Positions 1-10,570 of a stretch of DNA of 64,000 bases are shown here, in pieces. The notes below the pieces were generated by a model, which was given only the letters and a program-made list of their open reading frames with translations, made no database searches and was not told the origin of the DNA. The stretch spans positions 15,807,917 to 15,871,916 of the forward strand of contig NC_092571.1 in NCBI RefSeq assembly GCF_037975245.1. The letters are read 5' to 3'. The stretch is from Apostichopus japonicus (Eukaryota; Echinodermata; Holothuroidea; Aspidochirotida; Stichopodidae). Each line of letters opens with the position of its first letter. Within the stretch, counting starts at the first letter, position 1. Made by a program: the position numbers and the translations under genes.

Positions 1-946
1 TTGGACAATGTGCATGATTTCCACTGTAGCACTTTGTGAGGCAGTCCACCATGTTGATATAGCTATCAAAACGTTTCAGTGGTGGTCGTATTTGAAGGGC
101 TTTTCTACAAGCAGTCACATCAGCCTACAGATGATAGCTCAATTCCTCTGCAAAATGTTTTTTAATCAAGCATTTCTGAGTCATTTTCTTGCATGAAAAA
201 TATCCACGAAGAATACTGTTTTAGTCAGAGGGATGTGCTGTACAACCCTCATGGCCTGGGCATTAAACCTTTTGACCCCTTCTTCTTTTCATATCACCTT
301 GTTACTTTGATGGTAACAAGTAACAAATTCATAAATGAATACATTCTCAAAAATCACATCTCTATATTGGCTTTCAGGAGGAAATGGAGTCTTAATTCTT
401 GCATAATATGCAAAGGGTCATTTTATTTGGCAATCATATTCATATAGAGCAAGGGAATAAGAAGGCCAAGTTAATTGTTTAAATTTCCTGTCTGACAGGA
501 GCATGTGTCCTATCGGACAGGACAAGTAGCATCAAACTGAGGAACTCTACTCACATTCTCCTGACCCAACAACAACTTAGACATGCACTAGATGCCAGCC
601 ATGCTCATGGAATGACTTCTTATCACACTACAGTGTCAGAATCTGTCAACCATTTGGGACTTGCACGTTCAGTATTGTAGTAGTATGCATACACTTGTTT
701 TATTTCATTCTTTTATTGTGATTACAAAAGTTCAAAGACTTGTTAGGCATGATTCAGTCAGAGATTTGATTTGTGAAGTCTTGTGATCAAATTTTCAAAT
801 GAACCATATACCCTGTAAATGTGAAAAGTGAAGATAAAGAACAAATATTACAATGATTCATAAAGTATACTGCGATACAGCTGTAACTTGTAAGTGATTA
901 AGTAAAACAATTTGTCCACTTAGTACTAGTACTACTGTACTACTAC
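1..946. other. Gene-free AT-rich stretch
   Basis: I see no gene here. The longest open frames are short and resemble no protein family I know. A small inverted repeat built on CCTGTC/GACAGG lies near 488-525, and a short TACTAC-rich tract (921-953) abuts the palindrome that follows. Confidence 0.6.
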
Positions 947-1978
947 TAGTAGCATGGTCACTTCGAAGTTCGGACACCTAAGCCTTAAAACACCCCAAAA
1001 CTAAATCTTCTGGTATAAATCACCGGAAAATATACTTGATATAGTGGGAGAATTGTGTTATAGTACGATACACGGCCAAACTTTCTTTCCTGCAAACTGT
1101 TTTCACGTTGTATTCCAAGAAGATTCTTCGTGATTGTGGAACTGGTATTTCTTTGCTAGAGTATTGCGATGTTCGGACACGCAACCCACAGTGTGGTGCT
1201 GGTGATAAAATTGGTGGCGCAGTTGCTTTTTCAGTAATTATAACAGACTTCATAGATCTCCGTCATTTTATTGACTAATATGTAAGTAATTTCTTGCACA
1301 CGGGCCATTTTGGAGAGAAAATAACTGTAGCTTCGTAATTTTGGGTGAAATTTGGCTCTTCCTGTAAGCTGTCATGGTAAAATCGTGTATTTCTTAGGGT
1401 GTCCGAACTTCGCAGTATGCCGAACTTCGCACTACTGACTATACTACTACCACTCGCCTAGTACGGCCCTTGTAATTGTATGTTGTATAGTCAGTATTGC
1501 GAAGTTCGGCATACTGCGAAGTTCGGACACCCTAAGAAATACACGATTTCACCATGAAAACCTACAGGAAGAGCCAAATTTCACCAAAAAGTACGAAGCT
1601 ACAGTTATTTTCTCTCCAAAATCACCCGTGTGCAAGAAATGACATATTTGTCAATAAAATGACGAAGATCTATGAAGTCTGTTATAATTACTGAAAGAGC
1701 AACTGCGCCACCAATTTTATCACCAACGCCACACTGTGGGTTGCGTGTCCGAACTTCGCAATACTCTAGCAAAGAAATACCAGTTCCACAATCACGAAGA
1801 ATCTTCTTGGAAGACAACGTGAAAACAGTTTGCAGGAAAGAAAGTTTGGCCGTGTATCGTACTATAACACAATTCTCCCACCATATGATGTATATTTTCC
1901 GGTGATTTAGACCAGAAGATTTAGTTTTGGGGTGTTTTAAGTCTTAAGTGTCCGAACTTCGAAGTCACCATGCTACTA
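947..1978. repeat. Large foldback palindrome, ~495-bp arms
   Basis: The left arm (947-1444) and right arm (1485-1978) are near-perfect reverse complements around a ~40-bp loop. Both outer ends carry TAGTAGCATGG followed by a CTTCGAAGTTCGGACAC-type motif. Shorter copies of the GAAGTTCGGACAC motif recur inside and near the loop. Each arm holds the same 77-codon open frame (1020-1253 on the minus strand, 1672-1905 on the plus strand) with only a few amino-acid differences, which follows simply from arm identity. I infer a foldback or hairpin-type mobile element, or an inverted duplication. No transposase was recognised and no target-site duplication could be fixed because the flanks are TACTAC-rich. 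Confidence 0.85.
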
Positions 1979-2202
1979 CAGCCTAATTAAATTGATTCAC
2001 TTACCCTTCACAAAGCTCACATTTGATTCACTCATAGCTGTCTTCTTACACCTGGTATCCAACGGATATTGAATTTGAAAGGCTTTTCACTTGAAATTTG
2101 GTACAACTTTAATTTCTTCTCGTAACTCGCTTTGCCGTACCCTGGAATATATGTACGTAGTCAAAATTGGAGAAATTAAATAAACATGCATGGTTTGCGT
2201 AC

Positions 2203-2622
2203 AGCGGTATCATACGGAAGCATAGAAGTGACATATAAATTGACATTCTGATGAGATGCAAACAACTCGACAATATGACAAGAAGTTGAATAATGACGTT
2301 TTGACGATACAATCTTAACTGTAGAAAATTTGAAAATTTACGTATTTTCTCGATGCATCAATTCTTTTATGATGGCAAAAATCTGAAACACTTGACATTT
2401 TGACGACCTCATACCAAATCGTCAAAATGTCAAAACTTCGAAAATTGATGTTCTGTCGAGATGCATTTCGACAAAACGTCAATATTCAAGTGTTTGTTAT
2501 TTGGATGAGTTGGTAATGGTCGACAAACTGTCAGCTGGCATATATTTGTTATTATGACGAATTGTTGCATCTCATCAAAACGTCAACTGACATGTCTTAT
2601 CTACGCTTCCGTAGTATTGTGC
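2203..2622. repeat. Second, degenerate foldback palindrome
   Basis: The centre is a perfect 15-bp inverted repeat, TTGACATTTTGACGA (2392-2406) and its complement (2419-2433), around a 12-nt loop. Outside it, more diverged matching continues. TGATGAGATGCAA near 2250 faces TTGCATCTCATCA near 2565, and ACGGAAGCATAGAAG near 2216 faces its near-complement near 2605. The total span is ~420 bp. It shares no clear sequence with the 947-1978 palindrome. No coding content is supported. Confidence 0.65.
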
Positions 2623-3461
2623 AAAATGAATCCCTGGGCTAGGTTAGTTGCATTAGGTCATAGAAATTCAATTAATATGCATTAGGTACATTGTTGATTA
2701 TTCAATACCAACGGTAGACAGTTATTGTTAAACAACCAGGATTTGCCGTTGTCAACACCTTTACGGTCCTGCCTGTGTCCTGAAGCTTTTGTGTCCTATG
2801 GACCAATCATCCAGTTTGGATACCCCTTCTTGGCTGTCGCCCCGCCCTCCAATCAAGCATGTATTTATTGTGATGGGAAAAACATTCGACGAAGTTTCCC
2901 GAGGCAAATAGTGCCTGTTTCATTCCGCTTGAACATTCGAAGAAAAAAGGGTTTTCTAGTACTCCAGGTAGGTTCTACTCCATGTGTTAAAACAAGTAGA
3001 TTTCATTAATTGGGCAAGTTAGACCTTGACCTCAACTCATGTGCGGCTCATTTTACTCTGCTCAAGTTAGGCCTAGCCCAACAGCAACAGCCTATTACCT
3101 AACCATGTCAATTCTTAAGTTACGGTAAGCTGTAGAAGAAAAGGTAAGTGCTTGCACAAACTAAACAAACGTTAGGATAAATCAAGCTTGGAAATTACGA
3201 GATCGAATTTCAGCGTAAGTTTACCTCTCTGAATTCAGAAACGGCATATTCTGAGCATTGCATTCCATAGTTATGAGACAGGCCTTTATGTTTTTTGCGA
3301 TGAGAGGTGGGACCTATTAATATATTACCTGAACGTTGGTTTAATAAGTGTGTCACCCTTGCTTATTTACCCGCTGTCCATTTAGCTGCAATTCGGCATA
3401 TTTATTTGGCATCCTCGCTTAAATGGACATATACACCTGCTGTTATTTATTATATCATCGC
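2623..3461. other. No gene recognised
   Basis: The stretch holds an unconvincing 94-codon open frame at 2725-3009 with no recognisable domain. No RNA gene or clear repeat was seen. Confidence 0.5.
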
Positions 3462-4795
3462 TAAAAGGCATTGAAGACTCGCCCCAAACCGTGTGCTGCG
3501 CTCGGAAAAAGTTAACTTTCCGTTGCTTTTAAGTGAAGTTTTCTGCTTGTCGCTACAAAATGCAGACAGTAATGAAATGTGATACTTTCTTATCTTTAGC
3601 TGGACCTGAGATGTCCATCGTTGTATCGTTTGTACACTGTGCTGTGGGTATTGACCGCAGCTGTATGTACTGACTGTGCACTAAGCTTGCACGGTTTCGT
3701 GAAAACCCAAAACCGTTTTTTTCTGGCAAAAAAAACGAACTGGCTCAATAACCATATTTTTTTCACTGCTCCCGAATTTCATTGAAAATACCCAAATCTC
3801 TGACGGAGGTGTCGCGATCGCTAAGATGCATATTTTTTAAGGTTTACCAACAGCGGTCCAAGTCTAGTTTGTTAGCAGCATGGGCAGGATTACGGTGGGC
3901 AAGAGGGGGCATCAGCCCCCCCCACTTTTTCCCAGACCTTAGTTCACTTTTTTGTCGATTTTGCAGACAAATGTGCACAACCCTAATCGAAATTATTCCC
4001 CCACAACAGCTCTATCAAATAGGCCTACTGTATTTGTTTTGAATCCAAGTCGAATTTGTGATTAACATCGTAACATGTAGCATGCAGAATAACAGGAGCT
4101 GGAGCTAGCACATGGTTCGCAGCACAGGTTACGAATCCTGGAGCTAACACACTAGCGATTCAATTCTGCATGTGATGAATCCGCGGCATGTGCTATGTAG
4201 TGCTAGCTTCAGGAATTGATTTTCAACGTTGCTGCTCTACTGAATGCGCTGAATAACTAAATCCAGAGAAACGATTTTCGAAAGCCAGATAATTTTCATA
4301 TTGGGTATATCAATAAATAAATTCAATACACTGACACATGACACACCCCCCCCCCCTGATAATCTGGCAATAGTTCATACATAATGCTGGTACTGCCAGG
4401 TAATAATTTCATTTTCAAAATCTCAGCCAGTACTATGAAATGTCCCGTAAATATTGCTCCATGTTGCACCTAGTTGCATTGTAAAATCCAAAAAGTCACC
4501 CCGCCTCGACTTCAGTGGCGACGGAACCGGTGGACTTGAGGGGCTTATCCCCATGAAAAAAGTGGGGGGGGGGGTAAAGGTATGTTCAGCCCCCAATATT
4601 TGCCAAGTGCTCCAAGAAGTGGGGACCGCGGGGAGAATTTCAAAGTGGGTGCTGAACATATTCTTGATCGGTCCAATGTGTGCGTATTTTCTGGGATCGA
4701 TGGTGGTGTCTAACACTTCTGTTACACCTCATCGAAACTAAGTCAGATTACCGGCATTAGACATTTCTTTTTGCGCGAGTCTTCACAACCTTTAA
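3462..4795. mobile_element. TTAA-type MITE copy 1, interrupted by ~1 kb
   Basis: The left part (3462-~3684) and right part (~4667-4795) match the two halves of the MITE seen intact at 10192-10570 and inverted at 13880-14242. The left end is a slightly altered terminal sequence followed by GGCATTGAAGACTCGCCCC. The right end is GCGAGTCTTCACAACCTTTAA. The ~980 bp between (3685-4666) is unrelated to the MITE and contains G/C homopolymer tracts plus a CAGTGGCGACGG sequence at 4514 that resembles a hAT-type terminus. I infer a nested insertion. Its own boundaries are not clear. Confidence 0.65.
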
Positions 4796-6264
4796 ATAGA
4801 GAAGGAGCACTAGTCTTACTTAATAGCTACCTGATCATTGGTTAAATATAAGCCTTGAACTGGTGCTTATTTATCCAAACATTAATTTTTAATATGAAAG
4901 CATAGTGCCCTTATTATGCTGACCAATGAGGGTAACAAACAGGGTATTAATACAGCAAAAAAGAAAAGAAAAGAAAATGCTAAGCAAAACGTTCATTCAA
5001 TGCATCCTAACATGTTTGTGACAAGTTTGTGTTAATCTTATTAAGATTATTGCTACAATATAAAAGTGTTCTTGAACTAATGCTATCAATAATCAATGTT
5101 TGTTGACCAGATTGAACAAACTAATAACTGCTACACCAGCTTTTTGTATCAGACATATAAATGGCTATATACCCATTAAATTACATGTTGGCTTTGGTCC
5201 ATTAGTAAGGCAGGGTTGGCTATCAATACTATGATATATCTAGACATTCCTGATCATGAACTATGTATACTTACGGAGCGTCTAGATTTTTCTCTTACAC
5301 ACCAGTGTCGCATGCATTGGTAAGTACCTATATAATTGGTTCGTTCATGGTTTTTAGTGTGTAAGTTAATGTCACCTTTGTATTTGATTTGTCCTCGTCT
5401 TTTCAAGTTATGCAGTTTTTGGTTCCTTGCTTTTTGCAAAGCAAGGAACCTATGCATTCAACTTGCAGGCATGTGTGTGTGTGTGTATGTGACGCTTGTG
5501 TACACAAACACACATAAAAAGGTTGACATTCTCAATGTACAAAAACAAAATGAAATATTATTGCTTATTCCATTCCCACCGCTAAAGCATCTAGTTCTCC
5601 AGCTGACAATTGCGACATCCACCATAAAACACTTCTCCCGTTTCCTTGAAATGAAACTTTTCGCCGTGGTTTGCTCTCCTCTCTCGTGCTCTGACAATCT
5701 ACATATAGAATGACAGTGGTAGATTCTGTCTTGTCCTTTAATTTGTTTCATCGTGTAGCCAGCTAGTCGTCTCCAAGAATGATATCTGTTGTATTTTTCT
5801 TCATTGCTACCAATTTCCTGAATTGTCTTTGAAAGCGTTTCCCAATGACGAGAAGTCTTGAATGAAAATGAACGAATTCGGTGTCAGAGCAAATTTTTCG
5901 TATTCTTTTCTAGAGTTGCGCCTTACACAACCGGTACTTGGCTGTGTAAATTGGTCAATGCGTCGTCCCAAAACTTTTCTGTTATATATTGCGAGCGGCA
6001 ACTATTTTCTTAAGACCAGGGTAAATTTAAATTCGGAAGATGTTTGCAAATATTCATCTCCATGAAGTTCATAATCCCCACAAGTCCCAAACATAGAGAT
6101 ATCCAAATACTTTTTCAAGGTAAGAACAAACTCTCTTCGTTCAATATTGTTTGGAACTAAGAGAGCAATGTGAACTCATCCACATTATTAATTTAGTCTT
6201 AATATTGGACCAATTCACATCTTCATCCTTCGGGGAATCAAATTTTTGGAACCACCCATATGGA
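4796..6264. other. Gene-free interval with one short hairpin
   Basis: No gene was recognised. The stretch includes the hairpin at 5404-5465, listed separately, which is followed by a short GT/AC-rich tract. Open frames here have no recognisable domain. Confidence 0.5.
5404..5465. repeat. Hairpin with perfect 13-bp stem
   Basis: GGTTCCTTGCTTT is followed by a 4-nt loop and its exact complement. The stem continues imperfectly outward (CAAGTTATGCA against TGCATTCAACTTG). The motif GCAAGGAACC recurs once near 6788, so this may be part of a dispersed repeat. Confidence 0.6.
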
Positions 6265-6272
6265 ATTGGGAT

Positions 6273-6643
6273 CAGTGGCGGAGCTAGGGGTATTGGTCAA
6301 GGGGGGCGAGAATGGTCTGTAGGGGCGCTTTCGACATTATCTAAGCGGAGCGCCACCACAAGTTGGCACGGAGCGTACAGAAATTTTTGGAGTAAAGATA
6401 CTTCCTAGATCGCAGGAAATGACCCTTTCCTGGCCTTGCTAATTTGCAGATAAACGAAGAATAAATAGGTGTCATCACAAACAAAATGTGACAAATGTGA
6501 ATAGGTAGATGAGAGCGCAATAAAAAAGTAAATAATCGCAGTAAGTAAAAAGTGGTAAAAAGCTGAAAAGGGCACCAGCATTCCATTTGAGTCCGTCAGG
6601 GGGGGCCTCCGCCCCCCCTGACTGTATGGAAGCTCCGCCACTG
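6273..6643. mobile_element. hAT-type MITE, 371 bp
   Basis: The element has perfect 13-bp terminal inverted repeats, CAGTGGCGGAGCT at the left and its complement at the right end. It is flanked by an 8-bp target duplication with one mismatch: ATTGGGAT at 6265-6272 and GTTGGGAT at 6644-6651. An 8-bp duplication and short CAG-initial inverted repeats are the hallmark of the hAT superfamily. There is no transposase, so the element is non-autonomous. Its core (about 6340-6435) is shared with the repeats near 8220 and 9105. Confidence 0.85.
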
Positions 6644-6651
6644 GTTGGGAT

Positions 6652-7071
6652 GTCTGATTCAGTGTGATAGATAAACGACAAATTATACGTCACCCCTCTC
6701 ATGTCTCTGGGTGGCAATAATATTGTGTGTGTTCTGTATCGGACCACATTACAATTACACAGCGCTGCTCCCTTGTAAATATTCCTTACAAGCAAGGAAC
6801 CATAGTGCTCTTGGGCTCATTGTTTTTGATAGGCTCATTCCTCTGTTGTTTTTGTTATGATAGTGTTTTCAGATTGAGTTGAAGTTCAATGTTGGTGGTA
6901 TGTCATAGTTGTGTGACATGTGTGTGCAGCCTACAGTAGATGCCATTGAAATACATACAATGTTAATGAATGTGTCTTAAAATGTGAACAATATACTTAA
7001 AATTTTCAATTTTCAAAAATCACAGATTTTAACTCGTCATATTGTCATCGTCATCAGCATCATCATCTAAA
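6652..7071. other. Upstream flank of the urease remnant
   Basis: This is AT-rich sequence before the first urease ATG. A short run of TCA/TCG codons directly upstream of the ATG is in frame but has no start codon of its own. No core promoter could be identified with confidence. Confidence 0.4.
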
Positions 7072-7197
7072 ATGAAGCTTAGTCCAAGAGAGATCGAAAG
7101 CCTCCTCCTCCATCAGGTTGGTTGTGTAGCTCAGAAACGGCTGGCGCGGGGAGTGAAGTTGAACCATCCAGAAGGCGTAGCTTTGATTGGTAGCCAG
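7072..7197 (+). pseudogene. Urease exon 1 (gamma region start)
   Basis: The exon encodes 42 residues starting [17 protein letters not shown] and including AQKRLARG and ALIGSQ, the hallmark N-terminus of urease gamma. The ATG at 7072 matches the family start exactly. Upstream in-frame codons lack another ATG. The donor is CAG|GTATGT, phase 0. Confidence 0.93.
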
Positions 7198-7396
7198 GTA
7201 TGTACTCACATCTACATCAGTTTTGCCTCCTAGTTTTAGGCGTACATACTACATATATTGCTGAGATGTATCAATTTAAGAATTAACCCTCCTTGGCAAC
7301 TTTACAGGTGACAGTACACATATACACTGATTTTGGATCCATCCCAAGAACTACAATGACCCGATAGAGACATTGCACTATATAGGAAGATTAATC

Positions 7397-7690
7397 GGTG
7401 CTGTGGCCGAGTGGATAAAGGCGGTGGCATTTGAAGCAATGAGGCTTAGCAATCGGGAGGTTCGGGGTTCGATTCCCGGCCGGGTCATAGTAAGGTGGGT
7501 TTTTCATCCAAGAGCAATCTACGGTTTTCCCATCTGAAATGACTTTCTAAATTGAAAAGATTCCAAATTTCAGTGAAAATGTTGAATTGGAAGCCACCCG
7601 AAGTGTAAGTTGTAATCCATAAGCCCTTGATGGTTTCTCCCACATTTGTGGTCGCTTTAAGCGTCGTAAAAATAACTGCTGATTATTATC
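7397..7690 (+). mobile_element. tRNA-derived SINE
   Basis: The head carries Pol III promoter boxes as in a Leu/Ser-type tRNA: A box TGGCCGAGTGG near 7404 and B box GGTTCGATTCC near 7467. The acceptor ends do not pair as in a functional tRNA. The body extends into a tail containing GTGGTCGCTTTAAGCGTCGT near 7648. It lies within the first intron of the urease remnant. The end of the element is approximate. Confidence 0.75.
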
Positions 7691-8163
7691 ACCTGCAAAA
7701 CCAAATTTGTGTGTTTCAAAGTTTTAAGGTTTTCTCTTATCTTGTAACCACAAGTTGTCTCTCAAACCAATGGAGAAAGTGAACCTTGAACCTTAATAGA
7801 CAATGAGGAGCAAAGCCACTTGGCTCCATGATTCCTGATCCTCCATCACCCCCTCCCCCCCTTCCTTCTCATGACCACCCCCTATGTGCCAAAAAATCAT
7901 CTTCATCCTGCACACCAGGATTTGTACCTTAATCTTGCAATAGTTTTGTTGATCATAGTAGGCATAAGTCACATGTGAAGTATTTAAAGCAAACATGATC
8001 CTTTCATTTTTTCTATGCAATAAAAAGTCACATTGTACGGTCATTCCAACACTGTCAGTCGAACCATGTTGATGCCATGAATGAACTGAAAACTACATTT
8101 TAAAACCTCAAAATCATTAAACCATTTAAAGTTGGCTGAATTAATTCATCACTGTCAAAATTT
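7691..8163. other. Urease intron 1, no feature recognised
   Basis: This is intronic sequence between the SINE and a repeat copy, with C-rich homopolymer tracts near 7850. No exon-like segment of urease was found here. Confidence 0.45.
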
Positions 8164-8345
8164 CAGGGGCGGCGATCTGTTTCAAATATTGGGGGGACAT
8201 GCAGGCAAATTACTATCAAAGCGGAGCGCCACCATTGGTTGGCGCGCAGCGTACAAAAAAAAATTCTGGTTTTGATAGCCCCCAGATCACCGGAAATGGC
8301 ACTTCTCGGGCTTGAAACTGACCAACCAGATGTACACTTTTGCCT
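8164..8345 (+). repeat. Repeat copy sharing the 6273 MITE core
   Basis: It begins with CAGGGGCGGCGATC. The core has GCGGAGCGCCACCATTGG followed by TTGGCGCGCAGCG, an internal inverted repeat also seen in the MITE at 6273-6643 and near 9105. The right boundary is unclear. It is probably a non-autonomous DNA transposon fragment. Confidence 0.6.
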
Positions 8346-9055
8346 GAGAACCAAGCTTTTCCTAATAGTTTTTTTTTTCATTCATAACCTTTTTTTCAAG
8401 ATTGTCACCAGTCACACATCATGTTCTACCTCATTGCATCTCCTGTGGATCATTGCTTTTGTAGGTAATTCTACGTAACTCCCCACAATACCCGTCAGCC
8501 CCACTTTTCAAGGTTTTAAGCCCATTATTTGTTCAGAATTTGAATAATAAATTCACTTCAAAACATACCCATAATGTTGCATAATATTTCATCTATGGAC
8601 AACCAATATAGAAAAACCCCCCTCAACCCCTAACAGACCGGTCAAAATTGCACGAGTAGAGGGAAGTATGATGAAGAATGTTGGTCAAGGAATTTTCGAA
8701 AATTCACACACAGTTAAATTATTGGTGTACAAATATTAAAACCTCTTATAACGGCTACTATAAAACTTCGATATCATAGAAAATACCCAAAAAAAATGTG
8801 CTCGAGGGAGAGGGCGGTCTCCACCCTTCATCCCCCTCCCTTGGCTACGCACCTGCGGTTAGAAATCTTGTAGGAAACAGGCCAAATGGAAACCCAGTGA
8901 ACCCATATCGATGTGGATCATATATATGATTGTACGTACTTACACAAGATGCAAACCAAATTTCATTACGGATGCGGTCCGTCTAGCTATTCATTTCGAA
9001 AAAAAAGTAAAAACTACTTTCGGTCATATGTAGTAACAAATTGAGACACGGTTAG
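8346..9055. other. Urease intron 1 with transposon-like debris
   Basis: No exon was recognised. A fragment near 8838-8858 (CTTGGCTACGCACCTGCGG) resembles the end of a short DNA transposon, but no partner end was found. Confidence 0.4.
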
Positions 9056-9376
9056 ACAGCCGCCTTGCGAGGAATTTGGGAGGGGCAAAGCTTGTACCCA
9101 GACTTTCTAAGCATAGCGCCACCATTAGTTGGCGCGAAGCGCCAAAAAAAATTTGGCAGAAAATGCCTCCCAGATTGCTGGAAATGGCACTTCCCAGGCC
9201 TTGTAAGTTGCATCTAAGCATTTTCTATTTTGAAATTACTAGCGATATCATAAAAAAATACAAAACATATGCTTAAAAAAATTATGCCACCAAATATTGG
9301 GGGGGATATTTGATACTATATCCCCCCCACCTAAAATATTGGGGGGGACATGTCCCCCCCATGATCGCCGCCCATG
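9056..9376 (+). repeat. Third copy of the shared-core repeat
   Basis: It has the core GCGCCACCATTAGTTGGCGC near 9116 and ends at about 9376 in ATGATCGCCGCCCATG, the complement-type terminus of the 8164 copy. The left terminus is degraded. G- and C-runs at 9298-9360 form further inverted repeats. Confidence 0.6.
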
Positions 9377-9783
9377 CAAAATTTATATAATTAATGTAAG
9401 AGCAGTAGTTTGTCATTTCAATTTTCTGTATATTTTGCTTGCAGTTAAACACTGCATGCATTGTCTAAATAAACTGATGGTGTGAGACATTACTGGATTC
9501 ATTTTGCCCTAAAACAGTTTTGTGGGCTATCCAGTCATGTTGCAAACACTCCGATGACAGGTAAATAGCTTGTAGAAGTTATTATTTAATTAAAAAAATG
9601 GCATTTCTTTTGCTGGCATTTTTTTAAATCTTCCCCTCCTTGTTACTTCACTCCTTGTTCCCTGTCATATCTATCTATACTTTTTTTTTCAAAATTACTT
9701 TCAATATTCTTTACTTTGTACTGACCATAGATATATAAACATACTACATACAAGTTGACTTTATTTGTTCTGACCCTTTTTAG

Positions 9784-9855
9784 ATTCAGGAGTTTATTCG
9801 TGATGGGAAGAAAGATTTGAGTGAAATCATGAACTTGGGAAGGACTACATGTTAG
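9784..9855 (+). pseudogene. Urease exon 2 (gamma), frameshifted
   Basis: After a TAG acceptor it encodes IQEFIRDGKKDLSEIMNLGR, the next part of urease gamma. The family then continues with Gln-Met-Leu-Gly. Here AGG is followed by ACTAC and then ATG TTA G|GTATGA, two bases more than needed. The frame from exon 1 therefore reads Thr-Thr-Cys-stop, with the TAG at 9853-9855 directly before the donor. The change may be a real lesion or a sequencing error. Confidence 0.88.
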
Positions 9856-10191
9856 GTATGATAACCATCTCTATTTTATTGTAAAGTTTATCCATAAAAA
9901 AAAAAAAATTGAGAGTATTGATATGAATATTCACTCATCACATGAAATTTATAATTAAACATCTATTAGGGAAGAAAAATTAATCTTAGTTTATCCTCCG
10001 TTATAGAGCTCAATTGATATAAAATATGATTGTAATAAAAAGTCATAAATGAATTAGCTTAATAGCTCTTGTCGGACCCGCTTGATTGACAAAGTGATTA
10101 ACTCCTTCCTCTCTGAAGGTCTCTTACTACTGCTAGTCACACCCTCAAAGATTGCCTACTTCTACTGTACTTAATTTCCCAGTAAAACTCA
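9856..10191. other. Urease intron, no feature recognised
   Basis: AT-rich intronic sequence. No urease beta or alpha exon was found. Confidence 0.45.
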
Positions 10192-10570
10192 TTAAAGGCA
10201 TTGAAGACCCGCCCCAAACTGCGTGCCACCCTGTGAAAAGTTAACTTTCTGTTGCTTGCAAGTGAAGTTTTTTTCTTATTGCTACAAAATGCAGACAGTA
10301 ATGAAACATAATACCTTGTTAGCTGGACCTGAGATGTCCACGCTGCTATGTTCACTGTGCTGTGGGTATTGACCTTAGCTGTATGTATTGACTGTACACT
10401 TATGTCTAATTATTGACTGTCTAATTATTGACGGTAGCAAGCTGTACGTGTATTTTCTGGGATCGATGGTGTCTAAGACTTCTGTTACACCTCATTCGAA
10501 ACTTGGTCAGATTACCAGCATGAGATGTTTCTTTGTGCCCTGTTTGTGTGCTAGTCTTCACACCCTTTAA
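10192..10570 (+). mobile_element. TTAA-type MITE, intact copy
   Basis: The 379-bp element is bounded by TTAA at both ends, with imperfect terminal inverted repeats (TTAAAGGCATTGAAGAC at left, complement of TTAAAGGGTGTGAAGAC at right). TTAA target duplications are typical of piggyBac-like elements. It has no coding capacity. Related copies lie at 3462-4795 and 13880-14242. Confidence 0.8.

Noticed and set aside
1020-1905. Matching 77-codon frames in the two palindrome arms as a real gene pair
   Set aside because: Similarity follows from the DNA palindrome. No known domain was recognised.
2725-3009. 94-codon open frame as a gene
   Set aside because: No recognisable domain, codon pattern or splice context.
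7397-7490. A functional tRNA-Leu or tRNA-Ser gene
   Set aside because: The A and B boxes are present but the acceptor arms do not pair and the anticodon arm is irregular. A SINE head fits better.
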